NCBI RefSeq assembly: GCF_901472495.1
Contig: NZ_LR590469.1
Coordinates: forward strand, 2,976,001 to 3,040,000
DNA from: Yersinia enterocolitica subsp. enterocolitica
GTDB taxonomy: Bacteria; Pseudomonadota; Gammaproteobacteria; Enterobacterales; Enterobacteriaceae
Direction: 5' to 3'
Length of the DNA stretch: 64,000 nt
Of the stretch, positions 26,127 through 35,210 are shown piece by piece. The notes under the pieces are model-generated. The model ran no database searches and was not told the DNA's origin. It saw only the letters and a list, made by a program, of their open reading frames with translations. The position numbers were made by a program, and so were the translations under genes. The stretch's first letter is position 1. Every line of letters starts with the position of its first letter.

Positions 26127-26898
26127 ATTCGCCTTTAAGGAAAATGCGGGATGCGCCTGAAATAAAAGTGCGCTCCCCGGCTAAGGTGCAGAATAACTCA
26201 CCACCGCGCGCGGATATCTGGCGGGCATGCAACGATGTTTTACCCAACCGCGCCACCCAATATGGCATTAAGGTGCAATGAGCTGAGCCGGTAACCGGAT
26301 CTTCATTGCTGCTCAGGGTAAAGTAGCGCGAAACAAAATCGACCTCATCACCCAGCGCGGTCACAATCACACCTCGGCCGGTATAAGCAATCAGCGCTAC
26401 CAGATCCGGCTGTAATTGACGTACTTGTTGCTCACTCTCCAGCACCACCAGCAGGGATTTTGCCTGCCATACCTGCTGAATATCGATGCCAAGCAGTGCC
26501 TTTAGTTCAGCCGCAATCGCAATCTTCTCTGGGGGCAATGCAGGGAAATCCAGTGATAGTCGGCTAAAGTTATCAGTGTCGCGCTTGACATGTAAATCGC
26601 CACTGGCGCTACGAAAACAGATATCGTGCAAACCGGGGTTAACCACGTTGAACATCACATGTGCCGCCGCCAGGGTGCCGTGGCCGCATAAATCCACTTC
26701 ACGCTCTGGGGTAAACCAACGGATTGCCGATTTATCCCCTTCGTCCCAGACAAAGCTGGTTTCCGGCAAATTGATTTCCGCAGCGATACTTTGCATCTGT
26801 GCTGTCGACAGCGGTTTTTTCAGTAAATACACTCCAGCAGGGTTACCGGATAACCCTGTGCCGATAAACGCATCCACATGAAAATAGTTATAAGCCAT
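26110..26898 (-). CDS. PhzF-family isomerase/epimerase-like protein
   Basis: 262 residues. Family motifs: DAFIGTGLSGNPAGVYLL (residues 9-26), the putative catalytic Glu in INLPETSFVW (about 45), DLCGHGTLAAAH (about 70) and NEDPVTGSAHC (about 205). The family includes PhzF of phenazine synthesis and many orphan proteins such as E. coli YddE. No phenazine genes are nearby, so the substrate is unknown. The C-terminal LSLLT and the stop are encoded by ERIC sequence, so the natural end may have been altered. Confidence 0.88.
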   Translation of the reverse strand: MAYNYFHVDAFIGTGLSGNPAGVYLLKKPLSTAQMQSIAAEINLPETSFVWDEGDKSAIRWFTPEREVDLCGHGTLAAAHVMFNVVNPGLHDICFRSASGDLHVKRDTDNFSRLSLDFPALPPEKIAIAAELKALLGIDIQQVWQAKSLLVVLESEQQVRQLQPDLVALIAYTGRGVIVTALGDEVDFVSRYFTLSSNEDPVTGSAHCTLMPYWVARLGKTSLHARQISARGGELFCTLAGERTFISGASRIFLKGELSLLT

Positions 26899-26916
26899 TG
26901 ATTAACCCCATGGTTA

Positions 26917-27041
26917 ATACTCTAAATAATTCGAGTTGCAGGAAGGCGGCAACTGAGTAAGTCCCCAGGAGCTTACTCAGGTAAGTGACTGGGGTAAGCG
27001 AAAGCAGCCAACGCACATGCAGCTTGAAGTATGACGAGTAT
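26917..27041. repeat. ERIC element between LysE-family and PhzF-family genes
   Basis: About 125 bp, very close to the classical ERIC consensus: TCCCCAGGAGCTTAC, GTAAGTGACTGGGGTAAGCG and CCAACGCACATGCAGCTTG. The inverted ends are ATACTC and GAGTAT. It separates two minus-strand genes that may be co-transcribed. Confidence 0.92.
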
Positions 27042-27043
27042 GA

Positions 27044-27646
27044 TCAATGCCAAATAAGCAGCACACAGGCCGCCGTCAGCAAGCCCATTGCAATATTAAA
27101 GGTAAACCATGCCCGGCGACTGCGTAACAGACGGCCGATCAATGCTCCAAAACCCAGCCAAATGATACCGGCCACCAGATTCACCATAAACATGCCAAGA
27201 CTGATCATTAAGATCGAATGATTATAGGCCGCCCCTGCCATGCTGAAGCTGGCAACTGACCCTAATCCCATCAACCAGGCTTTTGGGTTAAGGAACTGCA
27301 ATAACCACCCTTGATACAAACGCAGCGGTTTTGGTGGAACAACATTGGTTTCTAATTTTTCATAGGCCGAAGTGGCAATTTTCCATGCCAGCCATAGCAG
27401 ATAAAGACTACCCAGGATTTTCAGAACTAAGTGCAAGGAGGGGTAAATCAGAATCAGGCCACCGACACCAAACGCCACCAGCAATAGCATGCTTTGCATG
27501 CCTAACATAATGCCTAACATCAACCAGATAGATCGCATAAAACCAAAATTGGCCCCAGCTGAAGTTAACAGCATATTGTTTGGGCCGGGGGTGATAGCGG
27601 CAACCCAGAGAAAACCTACCATTGAAAGAAATAAACTCAGTTCCAT
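27044..27646 (-). CDS. LysE/RhtB-family amino-acid exporter
   Basis: 200 residues from MELSLFLSMVGFLWVAAI, the normal family length; upstream in-frame codons overlap yheT and are not used. The signature AAITPGPNNMLLTSAGANFG (about 15-34) and about six membrane helices are present. LWLAWKIATSAYE near 95 is typical. Members export amino acids or derivatives. The substrate here is unknown; the neighbouring PhzF-family gene could relate to the same metabolite. It diverges from yheT. Confidence 0.9.
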   Translation of the reverse strand: MELSLFLSMVGFLWVAAITPGPNNMLLTSAGANFGFMRSIWLMLGIMLGMQSMLLLVAFGVGGLILIYPSLHLVLKILGSLYLLWLAWKIATSAYEKLETNVVPPKPLRLYQGWLLQFLNPKAWLMGLGSVASFSMAGAAYNHSILMISLGMFMVNLVAGIIWLGFGALIGRLLRSRRAWFTFNIAMGLLTAACVLLIWH

Positions 27647-27729
27647 GAGACGGGTGCCTCTCACCCAAAATGATGCGCGATATACCCATGAAGCTAACAG
27701 TGTGCTATTGATCACACAAGAGCAACGAC

Positions 27730-28728
27730 ATGATTTCCATTCACAATATGCATGAAATATTTCGCCCGCTGGCCGGTGCCAGCAATCCACATCTGCAAAC
27801 GCTGCTGCCACGGCTGGTCAGGCGGAGGGTGCAACTGCAACCTTTTTGGCAACGGCTGGAATTGCCCGATGGGGATTTTGTCGATCTGGCCTGGAGTGAA
27901 AACCCCGAGCTGGCACGGGATAAACCCAGAGTGGTGCTATTCCACGGGCTGGAAGGGAATTTTTACAGCCCCTATGCCCACGGTTTGCTGCGCGCCTGGC
28001 AAGACAAAGGGTGGCTGGGTGTGGTGATGCATTTTCGCGGATGCAGTGGCGAGCCAAATCGTAAGTCACGCATTTATCACTCCGGTGAAACAGAAGATGC
28101 GCGCTTTTTTCTGCGTTGGTTGCGGGAATGCTATGGTCAGGTGCCCACTGCAGCGGTTGGTGTCTCTTTGGGCGGCAATATGCTGGCGCTCTATTTGGCT
28201 GAGCAAGGGCAAGAGAGCTTATTAGAGGCAGCCGTGGTGGTTTCTGCACCACTGATGCTGGAGCCTTGCGCCAACCGCATGGAACAAGGTTTCTCGCGTG
28301 TCTATCAGCGCTATTTGTTAAATCAACTCAAATTGAATGCCACCCGCAAGCTATTGTATTACCCCGATAGCCTGCCTTTAGATCTGCCTCAACTGAAAGG
28401 CCTGCGGCGAATCAAAGAGTTTGATGATGTCATCACGGCGAGAATACATGGCTTCAATGATGCACTGGATTACTATCGCCGTTGCAGCGCTTTACCGCTA
28501 TTGCCGCAAATTACAACGCCACTGCTTATCATTCATGCCAAAGATGACCCGTTTATGACCGCTGAAGTTATCCCGAATCTACACCAGTTACCGGACAATA
28601 TTGATTATCAGCTCACTGAGCACGGCGGCCACGTCGGTTTTGTCAGTGGCTCGTTAAAACATCCACAAATGTGGTTGGAACAACGTATTCCAGCCTGGCT
28701 TTCCCCTTATTTGGAGCAACAATCATGA
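27730..28728 (+). CDS. yheT: YheT alpha/beta hydrolase
   Basis: 332 residues. The N-terminus has NPHLQTLLPRLVRRR, followed by LFHGLEGNFYSPYAHGL and HFRGCSGEPNR. The nucleophile Ser lies in GVSLGGNM (about 146), with acid Asp in HAKDDPFM and His in HGGHVGFV. It belongs to the ABHD1/3-like family; the substrate is unknown in bacteria. The first codons (MISIHNMHEIF) are uncertain, as another ATG lies six codons on. It is coupled to yheU by an ATGA overlap. Confidence 0.92.
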   Translation: MISIHNMHEIFRPLAGASNPHLQTLLPRLVRRRVQLQPFWQRLELPDGDFVDLAWSENPELARDKPRVVLFHGLEGNFYSPYAHGLLRAWQDKGWLGVVMHFRGCSGEPNRKSRIYHSGETEDARFFLRWLRECYGQVPTAAVGVSLGGNMLALYLAEQGQESLLEAAVVVSAPLMLEPCANRMEQGFSRVYQRYLLNQLKLNATRKLLYYPDSLPLDLPQLKGLRRIKEFDDVITARIHGFNDALDYYRRCSALPLLPQITTPLLIIHAKDDPFMTAEVIPNLHQLPDNIDYQLTEHGGHVGFVSGSLKHPQMWLEQRIPAWLSPYLEQQS

Positions 28729-28961
28729 TAATCCCCTGGCAGCAAGTCGACAGCGAAACGCTGGATAATCTGCTGGAGGCCTTTGTATTACGTGAAGGCA
28801 CGGATTACGGCGAACATGAGCGCTCATTGGAGCAAAAAGTCGAAGACGTACGCCGTCAATTAGTCAGTGGTGAGGCGGTATTAGTTTGGTCAGAGCTACA
28901 CGAAACCATCAATATCATGCCACGCGGCGCCTTTCGGGCCGGAGCAGAAGAGCTGCCATAA
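28725..28961 (+). CDS. yheU: YheU small conserved protein
   Basis: 78 residues from MIIPWQQVDSETLDNLLEAF; the ATG is within the yheT stop (ATGA). It matches the YheU family through FVLREGTDYGEHERSLEQKV and LVWSELHETINIMPR. Function unknown. A frame opening further upstream inside yheT is not used. Confidence 0.93.
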   Translation: MIIPWQQVDSETLDNLLEAFVLREGTDYGEHERSLEQKVEDVRRQLVSGEAVLVWSELHETINIMPRGAFRAGAEELP

Positions 28962-29102
28962 CCCATGCGTTGTTACCCTATCCTCTAAGTAAAATCAGGG
29001 TGACAAGCTGGGCACTTTGCCCTAAAAATAACCATTAACAAGAAAAAACAGACCGTTTAAGCCCGCCCACTGAGGATCTAACCCCATGGAGTTACAGCTA
29101 AT

Positions 29103-29972
29103 ATGTCAATTAAACATCCGGTTATAGCCGTCACCGGCTCAAGTGGCGCAGGGACAACCACCACCAGTCTGGCGTTTCGCAAAATTTTTCAGCAATTGAA
29201 TATCCGTGCAGCGCAAATTGAAGGTGACAGCTTCCATCGCTATACCCGTCCTGAAATGGATACCGTCATCCGTAAGGCACGGGATCAAGGCCGACATATT
29301 AGCTATTTTGGCCCAGAAGCCAATGACTTTGGTCAGTTAGAAGAGAGTGTGTCGCAATACGGCGAGCATGGAACTGGGCGCTCACGTAAGTATCTCCATA
29401 CCTATGATGAAGCCGTGCCCTATAACCAGATCCCAGGCACATTCACCCCTTGGGAGGCGCTGCCGGAACCCACTGATGTGCTGTTTTATGAAGGGCTGCA
29501 CGGCGGGGTCGTGACCGAACATCATGATGTCGCAAAACATGTCGACTTGCTGGTCGGCGTGGTACCGATAGTCAACCTGGAGTGGATTCAGAAATTAGTC
29601 CGCGATACCGGGGAGCGCGGCCATTCCCGTGAAGCGGTGATGGATTCCGTGGTGCGGTCCATGGATGACTACATTAACTACATTACGCCACAGTTCTCAC
29701 GCACCCATATTAACTTCCAACGCGTTCCGACGGTTGATACCTCTAATCCATTTGCCGCCAAAGCCATTCCGTCACTGGATGAAAGTTTTGTCGTCATTCA
29801 CTTCAGAGGTTTGGATCAAATCGATTTCCCTTACTTGCTCGCAATGTTGCAAGGGTCGTTTATTTCCAATATCAATACATTGGTGGTACCCGGCGGGAAG
29901 ATGGGGCTGGCAATGGAGCTGATTATGGCGCCGTTGGTGCAGCAACTACTGGAAGGCAAAAAAATAGGCTAA
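29103..29972 (+). CDS. prkB: Phosphoribulokinase-like protein PrkB
   Basis: 289 residues with P-loop GSSGAGTTTTS (about 11-21) and the PRK-family segments EGDSFHRYTRPEMD and FYEGLHGGVV. It resembles Calvin-cycle phosphoribulokinase, but enterobacteria lack RuBisCO and its real substrate is not known. It lies in the conserved yheTU-prkB-yhfA-crp order. Confidence 0.92.
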   Translation: MSIKHPVIAVTGSSGAGTTTTSLAFRKIFQQLNIRAAQIEGDSFHRYTRPEMDTVIRKARDQGRHISYFGPEANDFGQLEESVSQYGEHGTGRSRKYLHTYDEAVPYNQIPGTFTPWEALPEPTDVLFYEGLHGGVVTEHHDVAKHVDLLVGVVPIVNLEWIQKLVRDTGERGHSREAVMDSVVRSMDDYINYITPQFSRTHINFQRVPTVDTSNPFAAKAIPSLDESFVVIHFRGLDQIDFPYLLAMLQGSFISNINTLVVPGGKMGLAMELIMAPLVQQLLEGKKIG

Positions 29973-30032
29973 TCTCCTTCGTCCTTGGCGTTGCAGTAAA
30001 GCAATTGTTGGAAAGAAAAAATAATTTGATGC

Positions 30033-30160
30033 TATCCCAACCCAAAGTAGTTGGGGCTGCAGGTAGGCGGCAAGCGAACTCATCCCGATGAGCTTACATA
30101 AGTAAGTGATTCGGGTGAGCGAGCGCAGCTAACAACCCTGCAGCTTCAAGTACGAAGGGT
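30033..30160. repeat. ERIC element between prkB and yhfA
   Basis: About 128 bp: GGCTGCAGGTAGGCGGCAAG on the left, core GATGAGCTTACATAAGTAAG and TGATTCGGGTGAGCGAG, and right arm GCAGCTAACAACCCTGCAG, ending GTACGAAGGGTTT. It ends 5 bp before the yhfA stop, so it lies in the shared 3' region of two convergent genes. Confidence 0.9.
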
Positions 30161-30164
30161 TTGC

Positions 30165-30572
30165 TTAGGCGATGTCACGGATTTCAAAACTGTGGGTAAT
30201 AGTCGCCGCTTTCCCCAACATTAAAGAAACCGAGCAATACTTCTCAGCCGAAAGCTCAACCGCACGCTCAACGATTTTATCCGTCAAACCTTTGCCGCTG
30301 ACAATAAAATGCAGGTTAATTTGCGTAAACAGGCGCGGTGCTTCTTCCCGGCGCTGCGAGGTTAATGTCACTTCGCAATCGCGCACATCGTTACGCCCTT
30401 TCTGTAAGATAGAAACGACATCAATTGCACTACAGCCACCGGCCGACATTAACAACATTTCCATCGGACTGGGGGCTTTGTCTCCAGCATTCCCATCCAT
30501 TAAAACTTGATGACCTGAAGCGGACTCACCTAAAAATGTTAGCCCTTCAACCCACTTTACACGTGCCTGCAT
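30165..30572 (-). CDS. yhfA: OsmC-family protein YhfA
   Basis: 135 residues. The two conserved cysteines of the OsmC/Ohr fold are present in AGGCSAIDVV (about 48) and EKYCSVSLML (about 112). They suggest a peroxidase-type reaction, but YhfA function is not proven. It diverges from crp, as in other enterobacteria. Confidence 0.92.
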   Translation of the reverse strand: MQARVKWVEGLTFLGESASGHQVLMDGNAGDKAPSPMEMLLMSAGGCSAIDVVSILQKGRNDVRDCEVTLTSQRREEAPRLFTQINLHFIVSGKGLTDKIVERAVELSAEKYCSVSLMLGKAATITHSFEIRDIA

Positions 30573-30906
30573 AACTCTTGCTCCCGGTTAAATTTTCCGA
30601 TTCAGACTACCCTTTCATTTACAAACTGGCAATGTAACCCGATGTTCATCATGCTGAAGCGATACAACACAAGACACTAGCCTCATCCTGTGCTACAAAC
30701 AGAACCGAAAGTATTGTTTTTAGAATTAAATAGGGTAGCTTCTCAATACTCAGTGAAGGGTTTCTATCCGGTACCTATCTTGGCTATACCTTTCGGCAGT
30801 TGAGCAAATTAATATGCTAAGAGAAAGTGTATTTTATAAGCACGCCGTACAGGGAACTCTGAGCCCTGTTAAGTTAGGCAGCGATAACAACAGAGGATAA
30901 CAGCGA
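30573..30906. other. yhfA-crp divergent promoter region
   Basis: 334 bp without a gene. It must hold the yhfA promoter and the crp promoter with its long untranslated leader and, by analogy with E. coli, CRP autoregulatory sites. I could not identify a convincing TGTGA-N6-TCACA site or clear -35/-10 pair by eye. Confidence 0.6.
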
Positions 30907-31539
30907 ATGGTTCTCGGCAAGCCACAAACAGACCCGACTCTCGAATGGTTCCTGTCTCATTGCCATATCCACAAATATCCATCGAAGAGTACGCTAATTC
31001 ACCAAGGTGAAAAGGCCGAAACACTTTACTACATCGTGAAAGGCTCCGTTGCGGTGCTGATCAAAGATGAAGAAGGTAAAGAGATGATTCTCTCCTATCT
31101 CAACCAGGGAGATTTCATCGGCGAACTTGGATTATTTGAAGAAGGCCAAGAACGTAGTGCCTGGGTCAGAGCAAAAACTGCCTGTGAAGTGGCTGAAATT
31201 TCTTACAAAAAATTCCGCCAGTTAATTCAGGTCAATCCAGATATCTTGATGCGCCTGTCTTCACAAATGGCGAATCGCTTACAGATAACATCTGAGAAAG
31301 TGGGTAACCTTGCTTTCCTTGATGTGACTGGACGCATTGCACAAACGCTGCTTAATCTGGCAAAACAACCTGATGCCATGACCCACCCAGATGGGATGCA
31401 GATAAAGATTACCCGCCAGGAAATTGGTCAAATAGTTGGCTGCTCCCGCGAAACTGTGGGGCGGATACTAAAAATGCTGGAAGATCAAAATCTGATCTCC
31501 GCACACGGTAAAACGATTGTCGTTTACGGCACCCGTTAA
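30907..31539 (+). CDS. crp: cAMP receptor protein
   Basis: 210 residues, full length and nearly identical to E. coli CRP. The cAMP pocket shows GELGLFEEGQERSAWVRA (Glu and Arg/Ser contacts, about 71-88) and the hinge-proximal LAFLDVTGRIAQTLL. The DNA-recognition helix is in TRQEIGQIVGCSRETVGRIL (about 168-187). It is a global regulator of carbon catabolism and, in Yersinia, of virulence functions. It probably acts on several operons in this window. Confidence 0.98.
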   Translation: MVLGKPQTDPTLEWFLSHCHIHKYPSKSTLIHQGEKAETLYYIVKGSVAVLIKDEEGKEMILSYLNQGDFIGELGLFEEGQERSAWVRAKTACEVAEISYKKFRQLIQVNPDILMRLSSQMANRLQITSEKVGNLAFLDVTGRIAQTLLNLAKQPDAMTHPDGMQIKITRQEIGQIVGCSRETVGRILKMLEDQNLISAHGKTIVVYGTR

Positions 31540-31548
31540 TTCCCTATA

Positions 31549-31582
31549 AACCGGTGCTGCTACTTCGGCACCGGTTTTCTTT
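31549..31582 (+). terminator. crp terminator
   Basis: Arms AACCGGTGC and GCACCGGTT enclose an 11-base loop and are followed by TTTTCTTTT. It begins 10 bp after the crp stop. Confidence 0.9.
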
Positions 31583-31611
31583 TGTGTGATTAATAAATTT
31601 CTGGGGCCTAC

Positions 31612-33732
31612 ATGAAATGGCAACGGCTTATTTATCATCCTGAAGTTAATTATGCGCTCCGCCAAACACTGGTTCTCTGCTTACCGGCGGCATTGGGGTT
31701 TGCCGTGGGGGAATTGCGGCTGGGGTTGATGTTCTCCCTGATACCCGCCTGCTGTAATATTGCTTCGCTCGATACTCCCCATCAACATTTCTTCCGGCGG
31801 CTGATTGTCGGCGGGACACTCTTTACCTTCAGTAGTTTTCTGACTCAACAATTACTGCTGTGGGATATCCCATTACCGGTGGTGATGCTTGGTCTCGCAT
31901 TAACGTTGGGGGTAAGTGGTGCTATCAGCCAGCTCAACGGCCGGTTGCTCCCGGCAGCGTTGATCGCCGCTATTTTTAGTCTCAGCATGGTAGGCCGTGC
32001 GCCTATTTGGCAAGCGCCATTGATGTGTGCCGTGGGGACTCTCTGGTACGGGGTATTTACCTGGCTATGGTTTCGGTTATGTAAAGACCAGCCCATCCGT
32101 GAGCCACTGAGCCAGCTTTATCATCTGTTGGCCGATTATTGCGATGCTGCCTACTCTTTGCTTGGTCAGCACCAGGATGCGGAAAAAGCGATGCCAGCCC
32201 TGCTGGATAGGCAGCAAGGTATTATGGATAAAATTAACCAACTTTATCAACAGTTTAATCTACTACCCAATGCCACCAAAAAAGAGCAAAAGCGGCTACT
32301 GATACTCTTTCAGATGGCGCTTGATTTGCAGGAACATATCACTGCGGCGATGAATCAGTCAGAAAAGGCGCAAGAGCTGATAGAGCAGAGTTCAATAGAA
32401 GCCATCCTTGAACGTAATGTGCAGATTATCTCAACACAAATGCGCACCATCGCCGATAATATTCTCTATCACCACCGCGCGAAGACCCATTTCAGTGCCG
32501 GTGATGCGCTGGTCGAGCTGGAAGAGGTTGCCCAGCAACATCCTGATAATCCGGTGGCACAATTCTGCTATTACCATATCAGCCACATTACCCAGATCCT
32601 GAGCGATCAGCGCCCGCAATATGACCGCGATTTGATGTCAAGCCAACTATCTCAACCATTCTGGCCAGCGCTTGTTGGCTATCTATCATTTAAATCCAGC
32701 GCATTACGTGATGCAGGCCGCATGGGCGTAACGCTGGCAGCGGGCAGTTATATTGGTAGCCTGATCCATCTGCCTAAACCTTATTGGATTTTACTCACCA
32801 TCATGTTGGTGACGCAAAACGGCTATAACGCCACTAAAATTCGGATTCACCACCGAGCCTTGGGCACTCTGATTGGGCTGTTACTCGCCGCGGCCCTGCT
32901 GCATTTTCAAATGCCGGAAGGGACTACGCTGAGCATTATGTTGCTCATCACATTGATAGCCTATCTGGTTCAGCGCAAAAACTATGGCTGGTCAGTCATC
33001 TTTAGAACCATCACTACAGTGTATATCTTGCAATTATTGACCGGAGAGGGCGCCGACTTTTTAGTTCCACGATTGCTGGATACCTTAATCGGCTGTGCAT
33101 TGGCCTTCGCCAGCGCACTATGGCTGTGGCCACAGTGGCAAAGCGGTTTGCTGCGAAAGAATGCGCATCAAGCATTGGAGAGTTATCAGAAGATCCTGCG
33201 CATCCTACTGAAACCTAATCCAGATATCGGGCAACTCTCCTATGAACGCATTCAGGTGAACAAAGCCAGCAATGCGGTCCTGAGCTCACTGAATCAGGCC
33301 ATGCAAGAACCCGGATTTAACTCAAAATATTTGGCCGACATGCGCCTATGGGCTACTCATAGCGAGCTTATTGTTGGGCATATCAATGAGATGACCATCC
33401 TGACTCGCGCTTACCCATTGGAAGAATCACCGCTAGAATCAGATAAACGCCACATTCAGCTGACTGTTAAATTGGCGGAAGAATATTTACAGCTTTGTGA
33501 GATGGCGATTCAGCAATGCCAGCAACGATTGGAATCGGATAACAGTGAGGGGAATAACGATTTTGTGCAAATGCCAGACATCGATCCTGATACACAAATA
33601 TCTGAATCGGAACGCAATTTACGGCGTATCTTGTCACATCTCAGTGTAATGCATACCGTTTCATCTCTGGCATGGCAACAACAGCCGCACCACGGTATTT
33701 GGCGTCGGCGCAAGTTGCACAGCAAAGCGTAA
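31612..33732 (+). CDS. yhfK: YhfK inner-membrane FUSC-family protein
   Basis: 706 residues. Two clusters of hydrophobic helices (about 20-160 and 385-510) are separated by a long cytoplasmic helical region, the YccS/YhfK and FUSC architecture. The second cluster contains KPYWILLTIMLVTQNGYNAT. Related proteins include aromatic-acid efflux pumps; the substrate here is unknown. It lies between crp and a YPAL insertion, convergent with argD. Confidence 0.92.
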   Translation: MKWQRLIYHPEVNYALRQTLVLCLPAALGFAVGELRLGLMFSLIPACCNIASLDTPHQHFFRRLIVGGTLFTFSSFLTQQLLLWDIPLPVVMLGLALTLGVSGAISQLNGRLLPAALIAAIFSLSMVGRAPIWQAPLMCAVGTLWYGVFTWLWFRLCKDQPIREPLSQLYHLLADYCDAAYSLLGQHQDAEKAMPALLDRQQGIMDKINQLYQQFNLLPNATKKEQKRLLILFQMALDLQEHITAAMNQSEKAQELIEQSSIEAILERNVQIISTQMRTIADNILYHHRAKTHFSAGDALVELEEVAQQHPDNPVAQFCYYHISHITQILSDQRPQYDRDLMSSQLSQPFWPALVGYLSFKSSALRDAGRMGVTLAAGSYIGSLIHLPKPYWILLTIMLVTQNGYNATKIRIHHRALGTLIGLLLAAALLHFQMPEGTTLSIMLLITLIAYLVQRKNYGWSVIFRTITTVYILQLLTGEGADFLVPRLLDTLIGCALAFASALWLWPQWQSGLLRKNAHQALESYQKILRILLKPNPDIGQLSYERIQVNKASNAVLSSLNQAMQEPGFNSKYLADMRLWATHSELIVGHINEMTILTRAYPLEESPLESDKRHIQLTVKLAEEYLQLCEMAIQQCQQRLESDNSEGNNDFVQMPDIDPDTQISESERNLRRILSHLSVMHTVSSLAWQQQPHHGIWRRRKLHSKA

Positions 33733-33740
33733 AAATAAAG

Positions 33741-33755
33741 AGGCCAAAAAGCCTC
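33741..33755 (-). terminator. argD terminator-like hairpin (left duplicate)
   Basis: Stem AGGC/GCCT; on the minus strand it is followed by CTTTATTTTTA, a U-rich tail. It is one of two target copies produced by the YPAL insertion and is distal for argD transcripts. Confidence 0.6.
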
Positions 33756-33934
33756 AGACTGCTGACAAACTCCAACGACTCGATCTTGCAAGGTGAGGAC
33801 AGGTAGAAGAGTAAAGCGTCCGCGCCACGGATGGCGCGGGTCGAGCCATCAGGGACGATTTTACGGCGTCTTTACGATCTGCCTGTTTTCACCGATACGG
33901 GCACTTTGTCATTAACCTCAGGCCAAAAAGCCTC
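33741..33934 (+). mobile_element. Second YPAL-type insertion with target-site duplication
   Basis: The core of about 164 bp (33756-33919) is flanked by 15-bp direct copies of AGGCCAAAAAGCCTC (33741-33755, 33920-33934). It is closely similar to the element at 14384-14548 and has the same ends (AGACTGCTGACAAAC and TTAACCTC). The apical stem CCGCGCCA/TGGCGCGG is conserved. It has the same orientation relative to the upstream plus-strand gene and again sits between convergent genes. Confidence 0.85.
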
Positions 33935-33936
33935 TT
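33920..33936 (+). terminator. yhfK terminator-like hairpin (right duplicate)
   Basis: Second copy of the hairpin, followed on the plus strand by TTCATAAT, a weak U tail. For yhfK transcripts it lies beyond the YPAL, so the element would be in the yhfK 3' UTR. Confidence 0.55.
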
Positions 33937-33948
33937 CATAATGCAAAG

Positions 33949-35166
33949 TTACCCTTGCACCAGGCTGGCAATAACATGTTCCAAACGCGCCATACCTTGC
34001 TGGATATCTTCTTGCTCAATCACCAGCGAAGGCGCTAAGCGCAATACATCTGGCCCGGCATTGAGGATCATCAAACCATTCGCTGCCGCGGCAGTCAGGA
34101 ACTCCCGTGCACGACCATGATATTGCGGTGCTAATTCAGCGCCAATCAATAACCCCATGCCGCGAATATCACTGAACACATGATACTTGTTATTGATATC
34201 TTGCAGAGCTTGCACAAATAGGCCGTGGCGCTGTTCAATACCATTAAGTACCTCAGGGGTATTAATGACATCCAACGCGGCTTCTGCCACCGCACAGGCG
34301 AGAGGATTGCCGCCATAGGTGGTACCATGTGTCCCTACCGCCATCACCGATGCAATTTCTTCTGTGGTCAGCATCGCGCTGACAGGGAACCCGCCCCCCA
34401 GAGCTTTAGCTGTCGTGAGGATATCTGGCGTCACACCATAATGCATATAGGTAAACAGCTTACCGCTGCGCCCCATGCCGCTTTGCACTTCATCAAATAC
34501 CAACAGCGCTTTATGTTGGTCACAAAGTGCACGTACCCCTTGCAGAAACTCAGGCGTGGCAGCAGTAATCCCACCTTCACCCTGAATAGGCTCCAGCACG
34601 ACTGCACAAGTATGGTCATCCATGACAGCTTTTACCGCAGCCAAGTCATTAAACGGCACGTGGATAATATCCGCCGGTTTCGGGCCAAACCCATCGGAAT
34701 ACTTTGGCTGCCCGCCAACGGATACAGTAAACAGGGTGCGACCATGAAATGCATTATGGAACGCAATGATTTTAGTTTTATAAGGACTATGGCGTTCAAT
34801 GGCGTAATGGCGAGCTAACTTAAACGCCGCCTCATTTGCCTCACCACCAGAGTTGGCGAAAAACACCCGATCGGCAAAGGTTGCTGCAATCAGTTTCTGG
34901 GCCAAACGCAGTGCTGGCTCATTGGTAAATACGTTACTGGTATGCCATAACATTTCACCTTGTTGATGCAATGCTGCCACCAGTGCCGGATGGCAATGAC
35001 CCAAGGCAGTAACAGCAATTCCACCTGCAAAATCAATGTATTCAGTACCTTGTTGATCCCACACGCGGCTTCCTTTCCCTTTTACCGGGATAAACTGCGC
35101 GGGTGCATAAACAGGCAAAATAACCTGATCGAATGTACTGCGAGTTACTGCTAATTTATCTGCCAT
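33949..35166 (-). CDS. argD: Acetylornithine/succinyldiaminopimelate aminotransferase
   Basis: 405 residues from MADKLAVTRSTFDQVILP; E. coli ArgD is 406. The upstream in-frame extension covers the promoter and is not used. PLP-binding Lys is in ILTTAKALGGGFP and the fold-type I motif in LLVFDEVQSGMGRSG. It makes N-acetylornithine for arginine and can serve lysine synthesis. Candidate ARG boxes lie 46-80 bp upstream. Confidence 0.96.
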   Translation of the reverse strand: MADKLAVTRSTFDQVILPVYAPAQFIPVKGKGSRVWDQQGTEYIDFAGGIAVTALGHCHPALVAALHQQGEMLWHTSNVFTNEPALRLAQKLIAATFADRVFFANSGGEANEAAFKLARHYAIERHSPYKTKIIAFHNAFHGRTLFTVSVGGQPKYSDGFGPKPADIIHVPFNDLAAVKAVMDDHTCAVVLEPIQGEGGITAATPEFLQGVRALCDQHKALLVFDEVQSGMGRSGKLFTYMHYGVTPDILTTAKALGGGFPVSAMLTTEEIASVMAVGTHGTTYGGNPLACAVAEAALDVINTPEVLNGIEQRHGLFVQALQDINNKYHVFSDIRGMGLLIGAELAPQYHGRAREFLTAAAANGLMILNAGPDVLRLAPSLVIEQEDIQQGMARLEHVIASLVQG

Positions 35167-35210
35167 TACGCTATCCACCCTGGTAAACCATTGAGCTGCC
35201 AATTTCTGAC

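Noticed and set aside
34225..34818. 197-codon plus-strand frame opposite argD
   Set aside because: argD matches its family along the whole length; the opposite frame has no recognisable domain.
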